A DNA stretch of 64,000 nucleotides. Source: Ruminococcaceae bacterium UBA3903 (GTDB lineage Bacteria > Bacillota > Clostridia > Oscillospirales > Acutalibacteraceae). The notes beneath the pieces were generated by a model, which was given only the letters and a program-made list of their open reading frames with translations, had not been told where the DNA came from and searched no databases. Shown here one piece after another: positions 1 through 9,149 of the stretch (positions are counted from its first letter, which is position 1; every line of letters begins with the position of its first letter). A program made the position numbers and the translations under genes. The stretch spans positions 16,412 through 80,411 of the forward strand of contig DGFJ01000004.1 in the NCBI GenBank assembly GCA_002391625.1. Direction: 5' to 3'.

Positions 1-1
1 A

Positions 2-358
2 CGCCGACTTGAAAGGCTGGGATGCACCTTACAAATATCCGACACTGGCATTTCCCCTGGTGCAGGTGTAGGAAACCACAGAAACAGAATAGATAAATCC
101 ACCACAGGGGTACCTGTCATAGCTGTGGGAATTCCTACCGTAGTGGACGCTGCTACGTTGGCTGTTGATATTTTGGGGAAGGACAGCAATGCTAAGGTGA
201 ATATTAACGACATATGCCCACACGGCACTAATATGGTAGTAACGCCACGAGAAATAGATATGCTTGTGATGCGTGGAGCAAAGCTTATCAGCATGGCGAT
301 TAATATAGCTCTGCAACGTGATTTTGAAATATCTGATTTATTATCTCTGGTTAATTAA
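2..358 (+). CDS. gpr: Germination protease GPR, C-terminal part (5' end outside window)
   Basis: This is the C-terminal 118 residues of the spore protease that degrades small acid-soluble spore proteins at germination. The reading frame is open from base 2, so the start lies upstream of the window. The stretch ISDTGISPGAGVGNHR followed by TGVPVIAVGIPTVVDA is the conserved C-terminal core of the A25 peptidase family. The stop is at 356-358. A hairpin at 477-500 follows about 120 bp downstream and could end transcription on both strands. The gene shows that the organism forms endospores. Confidence 0.93.
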   Translation, partial: RRLERLGCTLQISDTGISPGAGVGNHRNRIDKSTTGVPVIAVGIPTVVDAATLAVDILGKDSNAKVNINDICPHGTNMVVTPREIDMLVMRGAKLISMAINIALQRDFEISDLLSLVN

Positions 359-476
359 CATATACCTGTAGAATAATTTATCTATTAAATCTGTAATACT
401 ATCAGCACAATACTATACTTTTTAATTAAAAATATAGCCTTAATTCGCCTGCTGGCACTACAACCGCCATAAAAGT

Positions 477-507
477 AAAACCCACAATAATGTGGGTTTT
501 ATTTTTA
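477..507. terminator. Bidirectional terminator between gpr and aquaporin
   Basis: A 10-bp perfect inverted repeat (AAAACCCACA/TGTGGGTTTT) with a 4-nt loop is followed by a T-rich run on the plus strand and has an A/T flank on the other side. It lies between convergent gpr and the aquaporin gene. Confidence 0.75.
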
Positions 508-517
508 ATATTATTTT

Positions 518-1231
518 TTATTTAGCTTTTGCTGTCTTCTCATCAGCTGGTTTAATTATTCTCCAAACAATGGCTGCTATAGCCGCACCAACTAGAGGAG
601 CTACTATAAATACCCAAAGCTGTGACAATGCCTCTCCCCCTTGGAAAATAGCAGGACCAAGGCTTCTGGCTGGGTTTACAGATGTACCGGTAAATGGTAT
701 GCCAAAGATATGTACAAGCGTTAACGTTAAGCCAATAACAATGCCAGCCACACCTGCATTGCTAGTCTTGGAGGTAACACCTAAAATAGCAAGGACAAAC
801 ACAAAGGTAAGTATAACCTCTACAATCAAGGCTGTTGTAACGTTAGCACCAATTGCACTGGCATCGCCATAGCCATTAGCACCTAACGCTGTGTTAGAAC
901 CAAACACGCCCCACAGAATAGCTGCTCCAGCAATACCACCCATAAGCTGGGCAATAACATATCCGATAAAGTCAGTAATAGACATTTTACCAGCCACTAA
1001 AAAGCCAAATGAAACCGCTGGATTAATATGACAGCCTGATACATTACCAATAGAATACGCCATAGCTACAATTGATAAACCAAAGGCAAATGCAATAAGT
1101 AAGGTTGTAAACGCCAATGGACTGCCATTAGCACCAACACCGCCCATCAGTGTGTTAGCAGCAACCGCACTGCCACAACCAAAGATAACCAGCACCATGG
1201 TTCCAATAAATTCTGCAACTAATTTTTTCAT
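518..1231 (-). CDS. Aquaporin, AqpZ-like MIP family channel
   Basis: A 237-residue six-helix MIP channel of the cytoplasmic membrane. The two pore motifs are visible as HINPAVS and SVNPARS. The residues at the selectivity filter follow the water-specific AqpZ pattern: Phe in AFGL of helix 2, His in LVHIFG of helix 5, a small residue before the second NPA, and Arg in NPAR. A water channel is therefore more likely than a glycerol facilitator. No glycerol kinase gene is adjacent. The start was set at MKKLVAEF because AGAGGTG lies about 6 nt upstream; an in-frame ATG 13 codons earlier has no such site. The gene appears monocistronic. Confidence 0.88.
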   Translation of the reverse strand: MKKLVAEFIGTMVLVIFGCGSAVAANTLMGGVGANGSPLAFTTLLIAFAFGLSIVAMAYSIGNVSGCHINPAVSFGFLVAGKMSITDFIGYVIAQLMGGIAGAAILWGVFGSNTALGANGYGDASAIGANVTTALIVEVILTFVFVLAILGVTSKTSNAGVAGIVIGLTLTLVHIFGIPFTGTSVNPARSLGPAIFQGGEALSQLWVFIVAPLVGAAIAAIVWRIIKPADEKTAKAK

Positions 1232-1673
1232 AACACGCACCTCTTTATAATTTTTATTTGAACTATTCATGCCATTTTAGCTAAAAATAGTTCTTCTAGG
1301 AATATGATAACACCTTATCATCCATATTTCAACAGTTTTTATGATTTTTTAACACAATAATATATATTTAATAAAATAAACTGTGAACTTATGACTATTT
1401 CTTTATTATGTATTGGGTCTAAAGTAAATAATATTACTCCAAAAGCAAGGGGTCTTGGTAAAAGCTTCCGTGTTTTAGCTTAAAAAGGCTGCCTCCTTCT
1501 TTTGCTAAGCTATAACTTTATTGTTGCTTTTCAGCCTACATTTCCTTATTGAAAAATTTAACTGTGTGTGATTATTATTTCTTCCGTATTTTGTTTTAGA
1601 AAAGCAACTTCTAGCTTACCTGTTATTAATTGTAAGTATCTATTTCATCACCTATCATTTTTATATGAAACAA
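1232..1673. other. Non-coding stretch upstream of the aquaporin gene
   Basis: About 440 bp without a credible gene. It is AT-rich and holds a short 7-bp inverted repeat (TAGCTTA/TAAGCTA, about 1475-1512). No known riboswitch, tRNA or repeat was recognised. The aquaporin promoter should lie here, but no clear -35/-10 pair was assigned. Confidence 0.5.
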
Positions 1674-1706
1674 AGAAGGCGGGTGCTATAACAGCACCCG
1701 CCTTCT
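1674..1706 (-). terminator. Terminator after dusB
   Basis: A 14-bp GC-rich inverted repeat (AGAAGGCGGGTGCT and its complement) with a 5-nt loop, 32 bp beyond the dusB stop. A T-rich tail follows on the minus strand and an even better T run on the plus strand. Confidence 0.8.
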
Positions 1707-1737
1707 AATTTTTTGTATTAAGTGCTTGCAGTACACC

Positions 1738-2706
1738 TTATTGTGTTTGTTCACGGTGAACAATACACACCAGCCTTTTCAAATCATCCATTGTGGTAAG
1801 CCTACCAGCCTCATTCCTAAAGGCGGCGGCATTTTTAAAGCCTTTTAGATACCACGCAACGTGTTTTCTGGACTCCTTCATGCCTATATACTCGCCCTTA
1901 TAGTCACACACCATTTGGATATGCTTTAACATAACGGTGAGCTTTTCCTCAGTAGACGGCGGTGCCAAAATACGTAAATCAGTTAACCACGCATTTATTT
2001 CAGCGAATATCCAAGGGTTTCCCAGCGCCGCTCTGCCTACCATTACCATATCACAATTAGTCTGCTCTAACATAGCAGCAGCTTTTTCAGCACTGTCAAC
2101 GTCACCGTTACCTATGACAGGAACATCCACCGCCTGTTTTATCTGTGCTATAATATCCCAATCAGCATATGGTAAATACATCTGCTTTGCTGTTCTGCCG
2201 TGAATTGTTATAGCTGAAGCACCATTATCACAACAATATTTAGCTACCTCTAGGGCATTAATATGCTCATCATCCACACCCTTGCGTATTTTTACCGTTA
2301 CAGGCACATCTACCGCCTGTGTAACAGCCCTTACAATTTGTCCACATAGCTTTGGGGTATTCATCAAAGCGCTGCCACAGCCGTTTCCGCAAATTTTAGG
2401 GGCGGGACAACCCATATTAATATCCAAAATATCGGGATTGTACTGCATAGCACTTTTGGCAGCCACAGCCATGGTGTCTGGCTCATTGCCAAAAAGCTGA
2501 ATAGCGGCTGGACGTTCCTTGTGGCTAACCTCCATCAGCTGAGTTGATTTCACATTCTTGTAGGAAACGCCCTTTGAGCTTACCATTTCACTAACAACAT
2601 AGTTGGCACCGTAGGCTACACATAACTCTCTAAACGCACGGTCTGCCACGCCCGCCATAGGAGCAAGCGCAGCAGAACCATTAATTACTACATTTTTTAT
2701 CTTCAT
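1738..2706 (-). CDS. dusB: tRNA-dihydrouridine synthase, DusB type
   Basis: A 322-residue flavoenzyme that reduces specific uridines in the tRNA D-arm using FMN and NADPH. The TIM-barrel opens with the LAPMAGVADRAFR substrate/flavin motif. The catalytic cysteine lies in NMGCPAPKI, and the phosphate-binding segments IHGRTAKQMY and VIGNGDVDS follow. The usual KNGDGSALM segment here reads CGNGCGSALM, a mild divergence. The start codon lies 9 bp after the stop of the upstream membrane-protein gene, so the two are probably cotranscribed. Confidence 0.92.
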   Translation of the reverse strand: MKIKNVVINGSAALAPMAGVADRAFRELCVAYGANYVVSEMVSSKGVSYKNVKSTQLMEVSHKERPAAIQLFGNEPDTMAVAAKSAMQYNPDILDINMGCPAPKICGNGCGSALMNTPKLCGQIVRAVTQAVDVPVTVKIRKGVDDEHINALEVAKYCCDNGASAITIHGRTAKQMYLPYADWDIIAQIKQAVDVPVIGNGDVDSAEKAAAMLEQTNCDMVMVGRAALGNPWIFAEINAWLTDLRILAPPSTEEKLTVMLKHIQMVCDYKGEYIGMKESRKHVAWYLKGFKNAAAFRNEAGRLTTMDDLKRLVCIVHREQTQ

Positions 2707-2715
2707 ATAAATTCC

Positions 2716-3585
2716 TTACTTGTAATTAGATACTTCCATATTAGGGTAAATCTCAAACATAAAGCTGTCTGGATAATGCTCATCCATAAATATTTCGTAG
2801 GCCGTTGTAGCTTCATGACCCGAGTGACGCTGTGTCATTCTGTAAACAGCCAAGCTGGAAACCGTCATATCTAAGGCCATAAATATTACCAATATCCATG
2901 TTAAGGCTATACCCATTTTACTTGGTATCTTCTCAATCATCTTTGACATAAAGGGATAAATAAACTTTAGCCACAAAACAGTCAATATGCCCCAAAACAG
3001 CATATACATTATGCTTGTCCTACCGCCGATGTTACCGAACTGCCCTTCGTAATTCCACGAAACTGTTCCCAAAAAAGTTTCCTGATACCAGCTACATAAA
3101 TATTCAAAGGCACCACCTAATATTGAGCCGCCAATAAATACCCATAGGTCACGTGCATTACGCATAAAATACAGCACCAAGGTTATAACAACTGCACCAA
3201 AGCCATATACAGGATTAAACGGACCATACAGCACACCTTGACGGCACTCTATTTTTTGTTCTACCGCTAAGCAGAATAAAACCTCTACAACAACACCGAT
3301 AAAGCAACCAATAAAAAACACCCAGAACAGCTTGTAAAAATTCAGCCCGCCTGCAAAGGATTTCTTCTTTTTATTTTCTTCTTCATTAGTGATAAAGTAG
3401 CTTTTTTCTTCATCCTCATCCTTGTTAAAGCGGAACAGATTTTTGTTTTTTTCATCATTACTATTTTTTTTATTTATATTTTTTTTGCTTTGTGGTGTAT
3501 CCCCATACTTTCCAGATGCCCTTTTAGGCTGAACCGTACGATATCGTCTTAATTTTTGTGGATTATTTGTATTTTTATTACTCAT
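2716..3585 (-). CDS. PF06541-type multi-pass membrane protein (putative ABC-transporter permease)
   Basis: A 289-residue protein. The first 85 or so residues are charged and cytoplasmic (Lys/Asn-rich, with a KSFAGGLNFYK junction). About six hydrophobic segments follow, with the family signature GVLYGPFNPVYGFGAV and a later SWNYEGQFGNIGGRTS region. Such proteins are annotated as ABC-type permeases, but no ATPase partner is nearby, so the biochemical role is unknown. The start was placed at MSNKNTNN because AGAGGTGGG lies a few bases upstream; the longer reading frame begins 12 codons earlier without a ribosome site. It precedes dusB in an apparent two-gene operon. Confidence 0.75.
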   Translation of the reverse strand: MSNKNTNNPQKLRRYRTVQPKRASGKYGDTPQSKKNINKKNSNDEKNKNLFRFNKDEDEEKSYFITNEEENKKKKSFAGGLNFYKLFWVFFIGCFIGVVVEVLFCLAVEQKIECRQGVLYGPFNPVYGFGAVVITLVLYFMRNARDLWVFIGGSILGGAFEYLCSWYQETFLGTVSWNYEGQFGNIGGRTSIMYMLFWGILTVLWLKFIYPFMSKMIEKIPSKMGIALTWILVIFMALDMTVSSLAVYRMTQRHSGHEATTAYEIFMDEHYPDSFMFEIYPNMEVSNYK

Positions 3586-3724
3586 TGCCCACCTCTTATC
3601 TAACAGATATATAGATAACATTATACCATATGCAGAAATCTTGTCAATTTATATTTGCAAAATCATTGTAAAAAATGTCAAATTTAAGTTATCACAACGC
3701 CATACTATTGTATAATAATTATAT

Positions 3725-4261
3725 TTACCCTTTCTTCCTTTTATGGGTAGCTACCATAATGCCAGAAACTACTATTACTCCTATAATTATAGAAACCCAC
3801 AGCCCTATGCCTAGCGCAACATTACCGCTGGTATCACCTAAGCTAGAGGAGCGTGGCTGTGTCGGTTTATCAGTAAACGCTTCTGTTTCACGCTGTGTTG
3901 GCTGCTCCCAATATGGCTGTGTTACATCAGCGTCCCCCTCATAGGTAGGCTCCTGCGTTGGTTCAACATAGGGTGGCTCTGTCGCTGGTGGATTAGTAGT
4001 AGGAATATACGGTGGTTCAGTTGGCTTTGGTGAAGCGGTAGGCTCCACGGGCTCTGTGGATACATCAGGCTGTGTAGGTTCTGCCTCTGCACCTGATGAT
4101 GTGCCACCGCTGTTATAATCATCATCAAAATAATCGTTTACATAATCCTCAATATATTGGTAGTAGTCATCTGCATTTTCAGGTGCAGCCATAACCACCG
4201 TGGTAGGTGTACAAATTAGTATCAGCATTAGAAACGTAATTGCTAAACTTTTAAACTTCAT
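3725..4261 (-). CDS. Secreted proline/threonine-rich surface protein with C-terminal membrane anchor
   Basis: A 178-residue protein of three parts. An N-terminal signal peptide (MKFKSLAITFLMLILICT, cleavage likely after VMAA) comes first. A low-complexity middle of about 100 residues is built from Pro-Thr-Glu units such as EPTQP, EPTASPKPTEPP and TEPPYVEPTQ. The C-terminal hydrophobic helix ends in HKRKKG. The layout resembles cell-wall-spanning stalk proteins, although no LPXTG sorting motif is present and the anchor is a plain stop-transfer helix. The start at MKF is supported by AAAGGGA upstream; the longer frame has no site. The function is unknown. Confidence 0.7.
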   Translation of the reverse strand: MKFKSLAITFLMLILICTPTTVVMAAPENADDYYQYIEDYVNDYFDDDYNSGGTSSGAEAEPTQPDVSTEPVEPTASPKPTEPPYIPTTNPPATEPPYVEPTQEPTYEGDADVTQPYWEQPTQRETEAFTDKPTQPRSSSLGDTSGNVALGIGLWVSIIIGVIVVSGIMVATHKRKKG

Positions 4262-4405
4262 TATTACATTCCCTTTCCAAGTCACAAGATATACGAATGA
4301 TATAATTATAATCAATTTTGTGTGGTGTTGTCTATAGGAAAAGAAATTTTATTAACAAAACACAGAAAAAAGTTGATTGCTGTATCTTATAAGTGTATTA
4401 ACCAA

Positions 4406-5482
4406 TCACGTTAAAACCGCTGACAACGCATTGGCTAACAGTTCACCCGAATACTCTGCCTCTTCCATTGTATTTACATCTGTTCCCACCTCTACCAGCA
4501 AGGAGCCCGTATTGATAAACATATTATATGCAAAATCTCCAAAATCTAAGGGACGTGTCATACCAGGGTACATTGTTTCAGCCTTTTGCTGTAACCGTAA
4601 TGCAAACCGCAGGTTATACTCCCAATTTGGAAAGCCATAGCTGTTATTTGGGTCATAGCCACTCATTATCATTATCTGAGCTGCTTTTTTTCCATCTACC
4701 ACAAAGGTGGGCTTTAGCTTGCCACGCTCATCATTATAGCCAACGGAATCCCTGTGTATATCAATAATAACCTTTATTGAGGGGTACTTTTCCATATACT
4801 TATAAATTGTCTGCTGGCTTCTGTCATATGAGCCATTATATGTAGGGTCATCGTGATGCTCCTTTGCCTGTACTGCACCTACCCCATTTTTATTAAGTGT
4901 TTCCACTATTTTAGCACCCACCTGAGTAATATTATAGTTATCGTCAGAGCTTCTAAACTCCTGTCCCTCGTAATAAAAGCCAGAATCCTCCTGCATATAG
5001 CCCTCTGTTGTGTGGGTATGTACGATTAAAACCTGTGGCTCTAAGGTGTCCTCCATCTGAAACCCCATTGGAGAGTTAAGCTCACCCTCAATATCCATGT
5101 TAAAATCTGTGGTGTTACGCACATAAAAGTTATCATAAAACAAGCCTGAACCACCAAATGTACTTTCTATGATGGGAAAGGTTTTTTTCCCGCTATTGTC
5201 AACTGTTGCCTTTTCCGTTACCGGCTGGGTAGGCTGTTGCTGGTCAGTAGTAGCAGGTGTTTTCTCTAGAGTTTCTGCCGCAACAGCTTTTGAGCCATCC
5301 TCAACAGGCATTGCCTCCATAGATGTTACAGCTCCTTGTGGCATAGAAAAACCAGCTGCAATAAGCTTTAGGCTTTCTGTATCGGCGGTGTGAGAGATTC
5401 TGATACCAGTGCTTACAACTGCTATAACTGCGATAACACAGGACAGGCATAGGGATAGCTTATTAATAATACTATTTTTCAC
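4406..5482 (-). CDS. spoIIP: Stage II sporulation protein P
   Basis: A 358-residue cell-wall hydrolase of the SpoIID-SpoIIM-SpoIIP engulfment machine. It has amidase and endopeptidase activity in the family and thins septal peptidoglycan during engulfment. An N-terminal membrane anchor (about residues 6-26) and a low-complexity linker lead to the SpoIIP domain. Its markers are VLIVHTHTTEGY, the VIIDIHRDSV metal-site segment and LLVEVGTDVNT near the C terminus. Translation probably starts at a GTG (5480-5482): GGGAGGTTG sits the right distance upstream, while the ATG ten codons earlier lacks a site. A gpr gene is nearby but on the opposite strand, so spoIIP is likely a single-gene unit. Confidence 0.9.
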   Translation of the reverse strand: MKNSIINKLSLCLSCVIAVIAVVSTGIRISHTADTESLKLIAAGFSMPQGAVTSMEAMPVEDGSKAVAAETLEKTPATTDQQQPTQPVTEKATVDNSGKKTFPIIESTFGGSGLFYDNFYVRNTTDFNMDIEGELNSPMGFQMEDTLEPQVLIVHTHTTEGYMQEDSGFYYEGQEFRSSDDNYNITQVGAKIVETLNKNGVGAVQAKEHHDDPTYNGSYDRSQQTIYKYMEKYPSIKVIIDIHRDSVGYNDERGKLKPTFVVDGKKAAQIMIMSGYDPNNSYGFPNWEYNLRFALRLQQKAETMYPGMTRPLDFGDFAYNMFINTGSLLVEVGTDVNTMEEAEYSGELLANALSAVLT

Positions 5483-5550
5483 GGGTACAACCTCCCTCAC
5501 ACAACTATTCACTACACATAATTATGACAGGATATAAAAAAATATGATAA

Positions 5551-5600
5551 CAAAAGGGCTGCCGCTAGTTGCAATCCTTCGCAACCTAGCAGCAGCCTGT
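5551..5600 (-). terminator. Terminator after pnp
   Basis: A long imperfect inverted repeat (arms around AGGCTGCTGCTAGGTTGC and its partner, loop AAGGATT-like) lies 25 bp beyond the pnp stop and is followed by TTTTG on the minus strand. Confidence 0.7.
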
Positions 5601-5624
5601 TTTATATAATCTATAACGATTAAT

Positions 5625-7814
5625 TTATCTTCTGTTGTTGTTTCTGTTATATCCACCGCTGGTACGTCTGTCGTTTGTACGTGGACGTTGTGGTGGCAGC
5701 TCGTTTTCAGGTTTTAAACCCTCAACCTCGATTAAAGCCTCACGTCTTGACAGATTTAATCTGCCCTTATCATCTATTTCTAAAACCTTAACCATAATAA
5801 TGTCACCAGAGTTAACCACATCGGTAACCTTTTCGGTACGCTTAACATCCAGCTGTGAAATATGGCACAAGCCCTCCTTACCTGGAGCAATCTCAACAAA
5901 AGCACCAAAGTCCATTATTCTGGTAACCTTGCCCTTGTAAATAGCACCTGGCTCTGGGTCCTTTGCAATAGTATCAACAATGGTTAACGCACGTTTACAG
6001 TTATCGGTATCTAAACCACTGATAAATACTGTACCGTCCTCATCAATGTCAATTTTAACCTCACACTCGCCTTGGATTTCCTTTATAACCTTACCGCCTT
6101 TACCAATAACCTCGCTGATTTTATCAACAGGTACAGAGGTAGTAAGCATTTTGGGAGCATATTTTGACAGCTCCTTCTTAGGCTCTGGGATAGCCTTTAG
6201 CATAACTTCATCTAAAATGTAGTTACGGGCTACATGAGTTTTTTCCAGTGCTTCCTTAACCATTTCAGGTGTTAAGCCACTAATTTTCAAATCCATCTGT
6301 ATAGCTGTAATACCATCCTTAGTACCAGCTACCTTAAAGTCCATATCGCCAAAAAAGTCCTCAAGACCTTGAATATCAACCATTGTCATCCAACGGTCAT
6401 CCTCAGTAATCAATCCACATGAAATACCAGCAACAGGAGCCTTTATAGGAACACCAGCATCCATAAGAGCCAATGTTGAACCACAAATAGAGCCTTGTGA
6501 GGTGGAGCCATTAGAGGATACAACCTCTGAAACAAGTCTTAGTGCATATGGAAATTCAGTAACAGGAGGAATAACAGGAACTAAGGCTCTCTCTGCTAAA
6601 GCACCATGACCAATTTCACGTCTGCCAGGACCTCTGCTAGGTCTGGTTTCACCTACGGAATAGGATGGGAAATTGTAATGGTGAATATAACGCTTGCTTT
6701 CTTCCTCGTCAATGCCGTCTAAAAGCTGGCGGTCGCTAACAGGACCTAATGTGGCAATAGTAAGAACCTGTGTCTGACCTCTTGTAAACAGACCTGAACC
6801 ATGTACACGAGGTAAAATGCCAACCTCTGACGCTAATGGACGAATTTCGTTCATTTGTCTGCCATCTACACGTTTTTGCTCATCTAACAGCCAACGACGT
6901 ACAACGAATTTTTGTGCCTTGTACATACACTCGTCAATTTTAGCAGACTGGTCAGGATATACCTCATCAAATTTAGCATGAACAGCCTCATAAATAGGTG
7001 CTAAACGCTCATCACGAACCAGCTTATCATCTGTGTCTAAAGCTACCTTTAGGTCGTCCTCAACCTCAGCCTTAATAGCCTCAAACATTTCATGGGTAGG
7101 CTCGTTACTAGGATAGGTAAACTTAGCCTTACCAATTTCCTTTTGAATGCCCTTGATAAATTCAATAATCTGTTGGTTTGCCTGATGACCTGCAATAATA
7201 GCATTGTACATTTCATCATCTGTTACAATGTCTGCACCTGCTTCAATCATTGCTATACGGCTGTCAGTAGATGCTACCGTTACAGCCATGCGTGATACCC
7301 CACGCTGTTCAAGGGTTGGATTGATAACAATTTCGCCATCAACATAACCAACAGAAACACCAGAAATAGGACCATTCCAAGGAATATCTGATATTGACAA
7401 TGCAATAGAAGTACCTACCATAGCTGCAATCTCTGGCTGACAGTCAGGGTCAACAGACATTACTGTACAAACAACTGATACATCATTTCTCATATCCTTT
7501 GGGAACAAGGGACGGATAGGTCTGTCAATAACACGAGAAACAAGGACAGCCTTGTCAGATGGGCGACCTTCTCTTTTTAGGTATGAACCAGGTATTTTAC
7601 CTACAGCATACATTTTCTCCTCAAAGTCAACTGACAGTGGGAAAAAGTCAATGCCATCCCTAGGCTTAGCTGATGCTGCTACAGCAACGTTAACAACGGT
7701 TTCGCCGTAACGTACTAAACAAGCACCGTTAGCCAGCTGTGCAATTTTGCCTGTTTCAATAACTAATGTGCGACCGGCAAATTCGGTTTCAAAAACTTTA
7801 TAATTCTCGAACAT
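5625..7814 (-). CDS. pnp: Polyribonucleotide nucleotidyltransferase (PNPase)
   Basis: A 729-residue 3'-5' phosphorolytic exoribonuclease that forms a trimer and takes part in mRNA decay. Two RNase PH cores are visible: RIDRPIRPLFP in the first, and RGPGRREIGHGALAERAL in the second. A helical linker joins them. A KH domain with the GKGG loop (VIGKGGKVIKEI) and an S1 domain (DFGAFVEIAPGKEGLCHIS) follow, and the C terminus is a basic Arg/Asn tail. The start at MFENYKVF follows GGAGGAACATTAT; an ATG five codons earlier overlaps that ribosome site and was rejected. It lies downstream of rpsO on the same strand, the arrangement found in many bacteria, with a possible autoregulatory leader hairpin at 7858-7921. 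Confidence 0.96.
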   Translation of the reverse strand: MFENYKVFETEFAGRTLVIETGKIAQLANGACLVRYGETVVNVAVAASAKPRDGIDFFPLSVDFEEKMYAVGKIPGSYLKREGRPSDKAVLVSRVIDRPIRPLFPKDMRNDVSVVCTVMSVDPDCQPEIAAMVGTSIALSISDIPWNGPISGVSVGYVDGEIVINPTLEQRGVSRMAVTVASTDSRIAMIEAGADIVTDDEMYNAIIAGHQANQQIIEFIKGIQKEIGKAKFTYPSNEPTHEMFEAIKAEVEDDLKVALDTDDKLVRDERLAPIYEAVHAKFDEVYPDQSAKIDECMYKAQKFVVRRWLLDEQKRVDGRQMNEIRPLASEVGILPRVHGSGLFTRGQTQVLTIATLGPVSDRQLLDGIDEEESKRYIHHYNFPSYSVGETRPSRGPGRREIGHGALAERALVPVIPPVTEFPYALRLVSEVVSSNGSTSQGSICGSTLALMDAGVPIKAPVAGISCGLITEDDRWMTMVDIQGLEDFFGDMDFKVAGTKDGITAIQMDLKISGLTPEMVKEALEKTHVARNYILDEVMLKAIPEPKKELSKYAPKMLTTSVPVDKISEVIGKGGKVIKEIQGECEVKIDIDEDGTVFISGLDTDNCKRALTIVDTIAKDPEPGAIYKGKVTRIMDFGAFVEIAPGKEGLCHISQLDVKRTEKVTDVVNSGDIIMVKVLEIDDKGRLNLSRREALIEVEGLKPENELPPQRPRTNDRRTSGGYNRNNNRR

Positions 7815-7857
7815 ATAATGTTCCTCCATAAAAATATATATTTTACTAGAACCTGCC

Positions 7858-7921
7858 GCTTAGCAATAAAACCGCAGCTTACAACGTTTATCTAAGCTGT
7901 CGTTTCACTGCTAAACCAAGC
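7858..7921 (-). promoter_or_regulatory. Long stem-loop in the pnp leader
   Basis: Between rpsO and pnp the minus-strand transcript can fold into a roughly 64-nt hairpin. Outer arms 7858-7872 and 7902-7921 pair imperfectly, and an inner 7-bp stem pairs CAGCTTA (7875-7881) with TAAGCTG (7893-7899). In Escherichia coli a similar leader stem is cut by RNase III and gives PNPase autoregulation. The same role here is inference from position and shape. Confidence 0.45.
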
Positions 7922-7972
7922 ATAGTTCAGGTAATTACCACATTAAACTAAATAATAACCAAATGACTAACA

Positions 7973-7998
7973 GGGCAGACAGCTATGCCGTCCGCCCC
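7973..7998 (-). other. GC-rich hairpin in the rpsO-pnp spacer
   Basis: Eleven to twelve base pairs form between GGGCAGACAG and GTCCGCCC, immediately after the rpsO stop. On the minus strand no T run follows it, so it is probably a leaky terminator, or an end-protecting or processing structure that lets transcription continue into pnp. Confidence 0.45.
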
Positions 7999-8011
7999 GA
8001 AAAAACGTCTA

Positions 8012-8275
8012 TTATTTACGGATACCCAGTCTAGCAATGATTGAACGATATCTTTCAATATCATTGTTTGTTAAATATTTTAACAAGCTTCTTCTCTGAC
8101 CAACCATTTTCAACAGGCCACGTCTTGAGTGATGATCCTTTTTGTGAACCTTTAGATGTTCAGTAAGGTCATTAATTCTCTTTGTCAGCAGAGCGATTTG
8201 AACCTCTGGAGATCCTGTATCGCCTTCGTGAGTAGCATATTCAGCCATTATAGCTGTCTTTTCTTCTTTTAGCAT
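8012..8275 (-). CDS. rpsO: 30S ribosomal protein S15
   Basis: An 87-residue primary 16S rRNA-binding protein of the small subunit. It carries the family core HEGDTGSPEVQIALLT, the HKKDHHSRRGLL rRNA-contact segment and the YRSIIARLGIRK end. Length is standard. AAAGGTGG precedes the ATG by about 7 nt. A strong promoter at 8381-8409 drives it, leaving a leader of roughly 100 nt. pnp lies next in the same direction. Confidence 0.96.
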   Translation of the reverse strand: MLKEEKTAIMAEYATHEGDTGSPEVQIALLTKRINDLTEHLKVHKKDHHSRRGLLKMVGQRRSLLKYLTNNDIERYRSIIARLGIRK

Positions 8276-8374
8276 TATTGTTCCACCTTTTTATAATATT
8301 TACCAAGGGTCACAGAAAAAGGAAGGTGTATCCCATTGGGCTTACTCCGTAAATCCGTGGCTATGGCACTAACA
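8276..8374 (-). promoter_or_regulatory. rpsO mRNA leader, possible S15 autoregulatory element
   Basis: The predicted transcript start is near 8374, giving a leader of about 100 nt with pairable segments such as GGGATACAC with GTGACCC. S15 leaders bind their own protein in several bacterial groups. No specific consensus was matched here, so this is a positional suggestion. Confidence 0.3.
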
Positions 8375-8380
8375 AAAGTC

Positions 8381-8409
8381 ATTATAACACACAAATAACA
8401 CCTTGTAAA
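8381..8409 (-). promoter_or_regulatory. Sigma-A type promoter of rpsO
   Basis: On the minus strand TTTACA and TATAAT are separated by exactly 17 bp, with a purine start site about 7 nt further on. Confidence 0.75.
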
Positions 8410-8464
8410 GAAAATTTATGTAAAAATAAGTTTCCCAAAAAACAAGGTGATAATACACTTTTTA

Positions 8465-8908
8465 TTATTCTTTTTCATTTTTTAGCTTCTTTAAAAGTTT
8501 TTCTTTATCCTTTGGCTCATAGTTAAAGACATTGTTCAAAAAATCATTTTGTCCTTTTATAGATAATGACCGAAAACGCAAAATAAGCTCCTTTTCATCA
8601 TCTGACAATTCATAGATTTTACTTCGCAGCTCCACCTTTTTAGGATAGCCTACATTGTTATCAGAAAAATCACTAACTGCGAACTCTCCATCATGGTAAA
8701 GCTCCTGATCAACACAGCTAAAAAATTCGTTATATGACACATTTAATATTCTGGAAATTTTTATTATTGTGCTGGTGCTGGGTATGGTTTTTCCTGTTTC
8801 ATAATAGGTATATGTTGAACGATCTATGTTTAATGCTTGTGCCACCTGTTGTTGGGAAAGGTCGCAGTTTTCCCGATAGTATTTTAGCAAATTTGATAAT
8901 TTAGACAT
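8465..8908 (-). CDS. Xre-family helix-turn-helix regulator
   Basis: A 147-residue protein whose first 60 residues form a Cro/C1-type HTH. LSQQQVAQALNIDRSTYTYYETGK contains the two DNA-binding helices, written here as the pieces LSQQQVAQALNIDRS and TYTYYETGK. A linker of about 30 residues leads to an acidic/basic C-terminal region (LSDDEKELILRFRSL and a KLLKKLKNEKE end) typical of Clostridia one-component regulators. GAGGTG precedes the ATG. It stands alone between rpsO and a tRNA gene with no phage genes next to it, and its target is unknown. Confidence 0.85.
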   Translation of the reverse strand: MSKLSNLLKYYRENCDLSQQQVAQALNIDRSTYTYYETGKTIPSTSTIIKISRILNVSYNEFFSCVDQELYHDGEFAVSDFSDNNVGYPKKVELRSKIYELSDDEKELILRFRSLSIKGQNDFLNNVFNYEPKDKEKLLKKLKNEKE

Positions 8909-9149
8909 ACTCTCACCTCAATTAGTAATGATTAAAACAGCAAATGATGTTTTATTAACTAAAATCTTGCAGTTTTACTTAAATTATTATAAAGTTTTTA
9001 CTAACACAAGATGACTTTATGTGACAAACTCTCACACACCAATATTTATTATGCCAAAATCCTTTCTTTTTACTTTCTTTATAGTAAAAAGTTTTCTCCA
9101 TTTATTTACTATAAAAATAAATAACATCACAAAATCTATTGATAATCTA

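Noticed and set aside
8465..8908. Xre regulator as phage repressor for the lysis cassette
   Set aside because: It lies 7 kb away among housekeeping genes, with several operons between, so there is no positional support.
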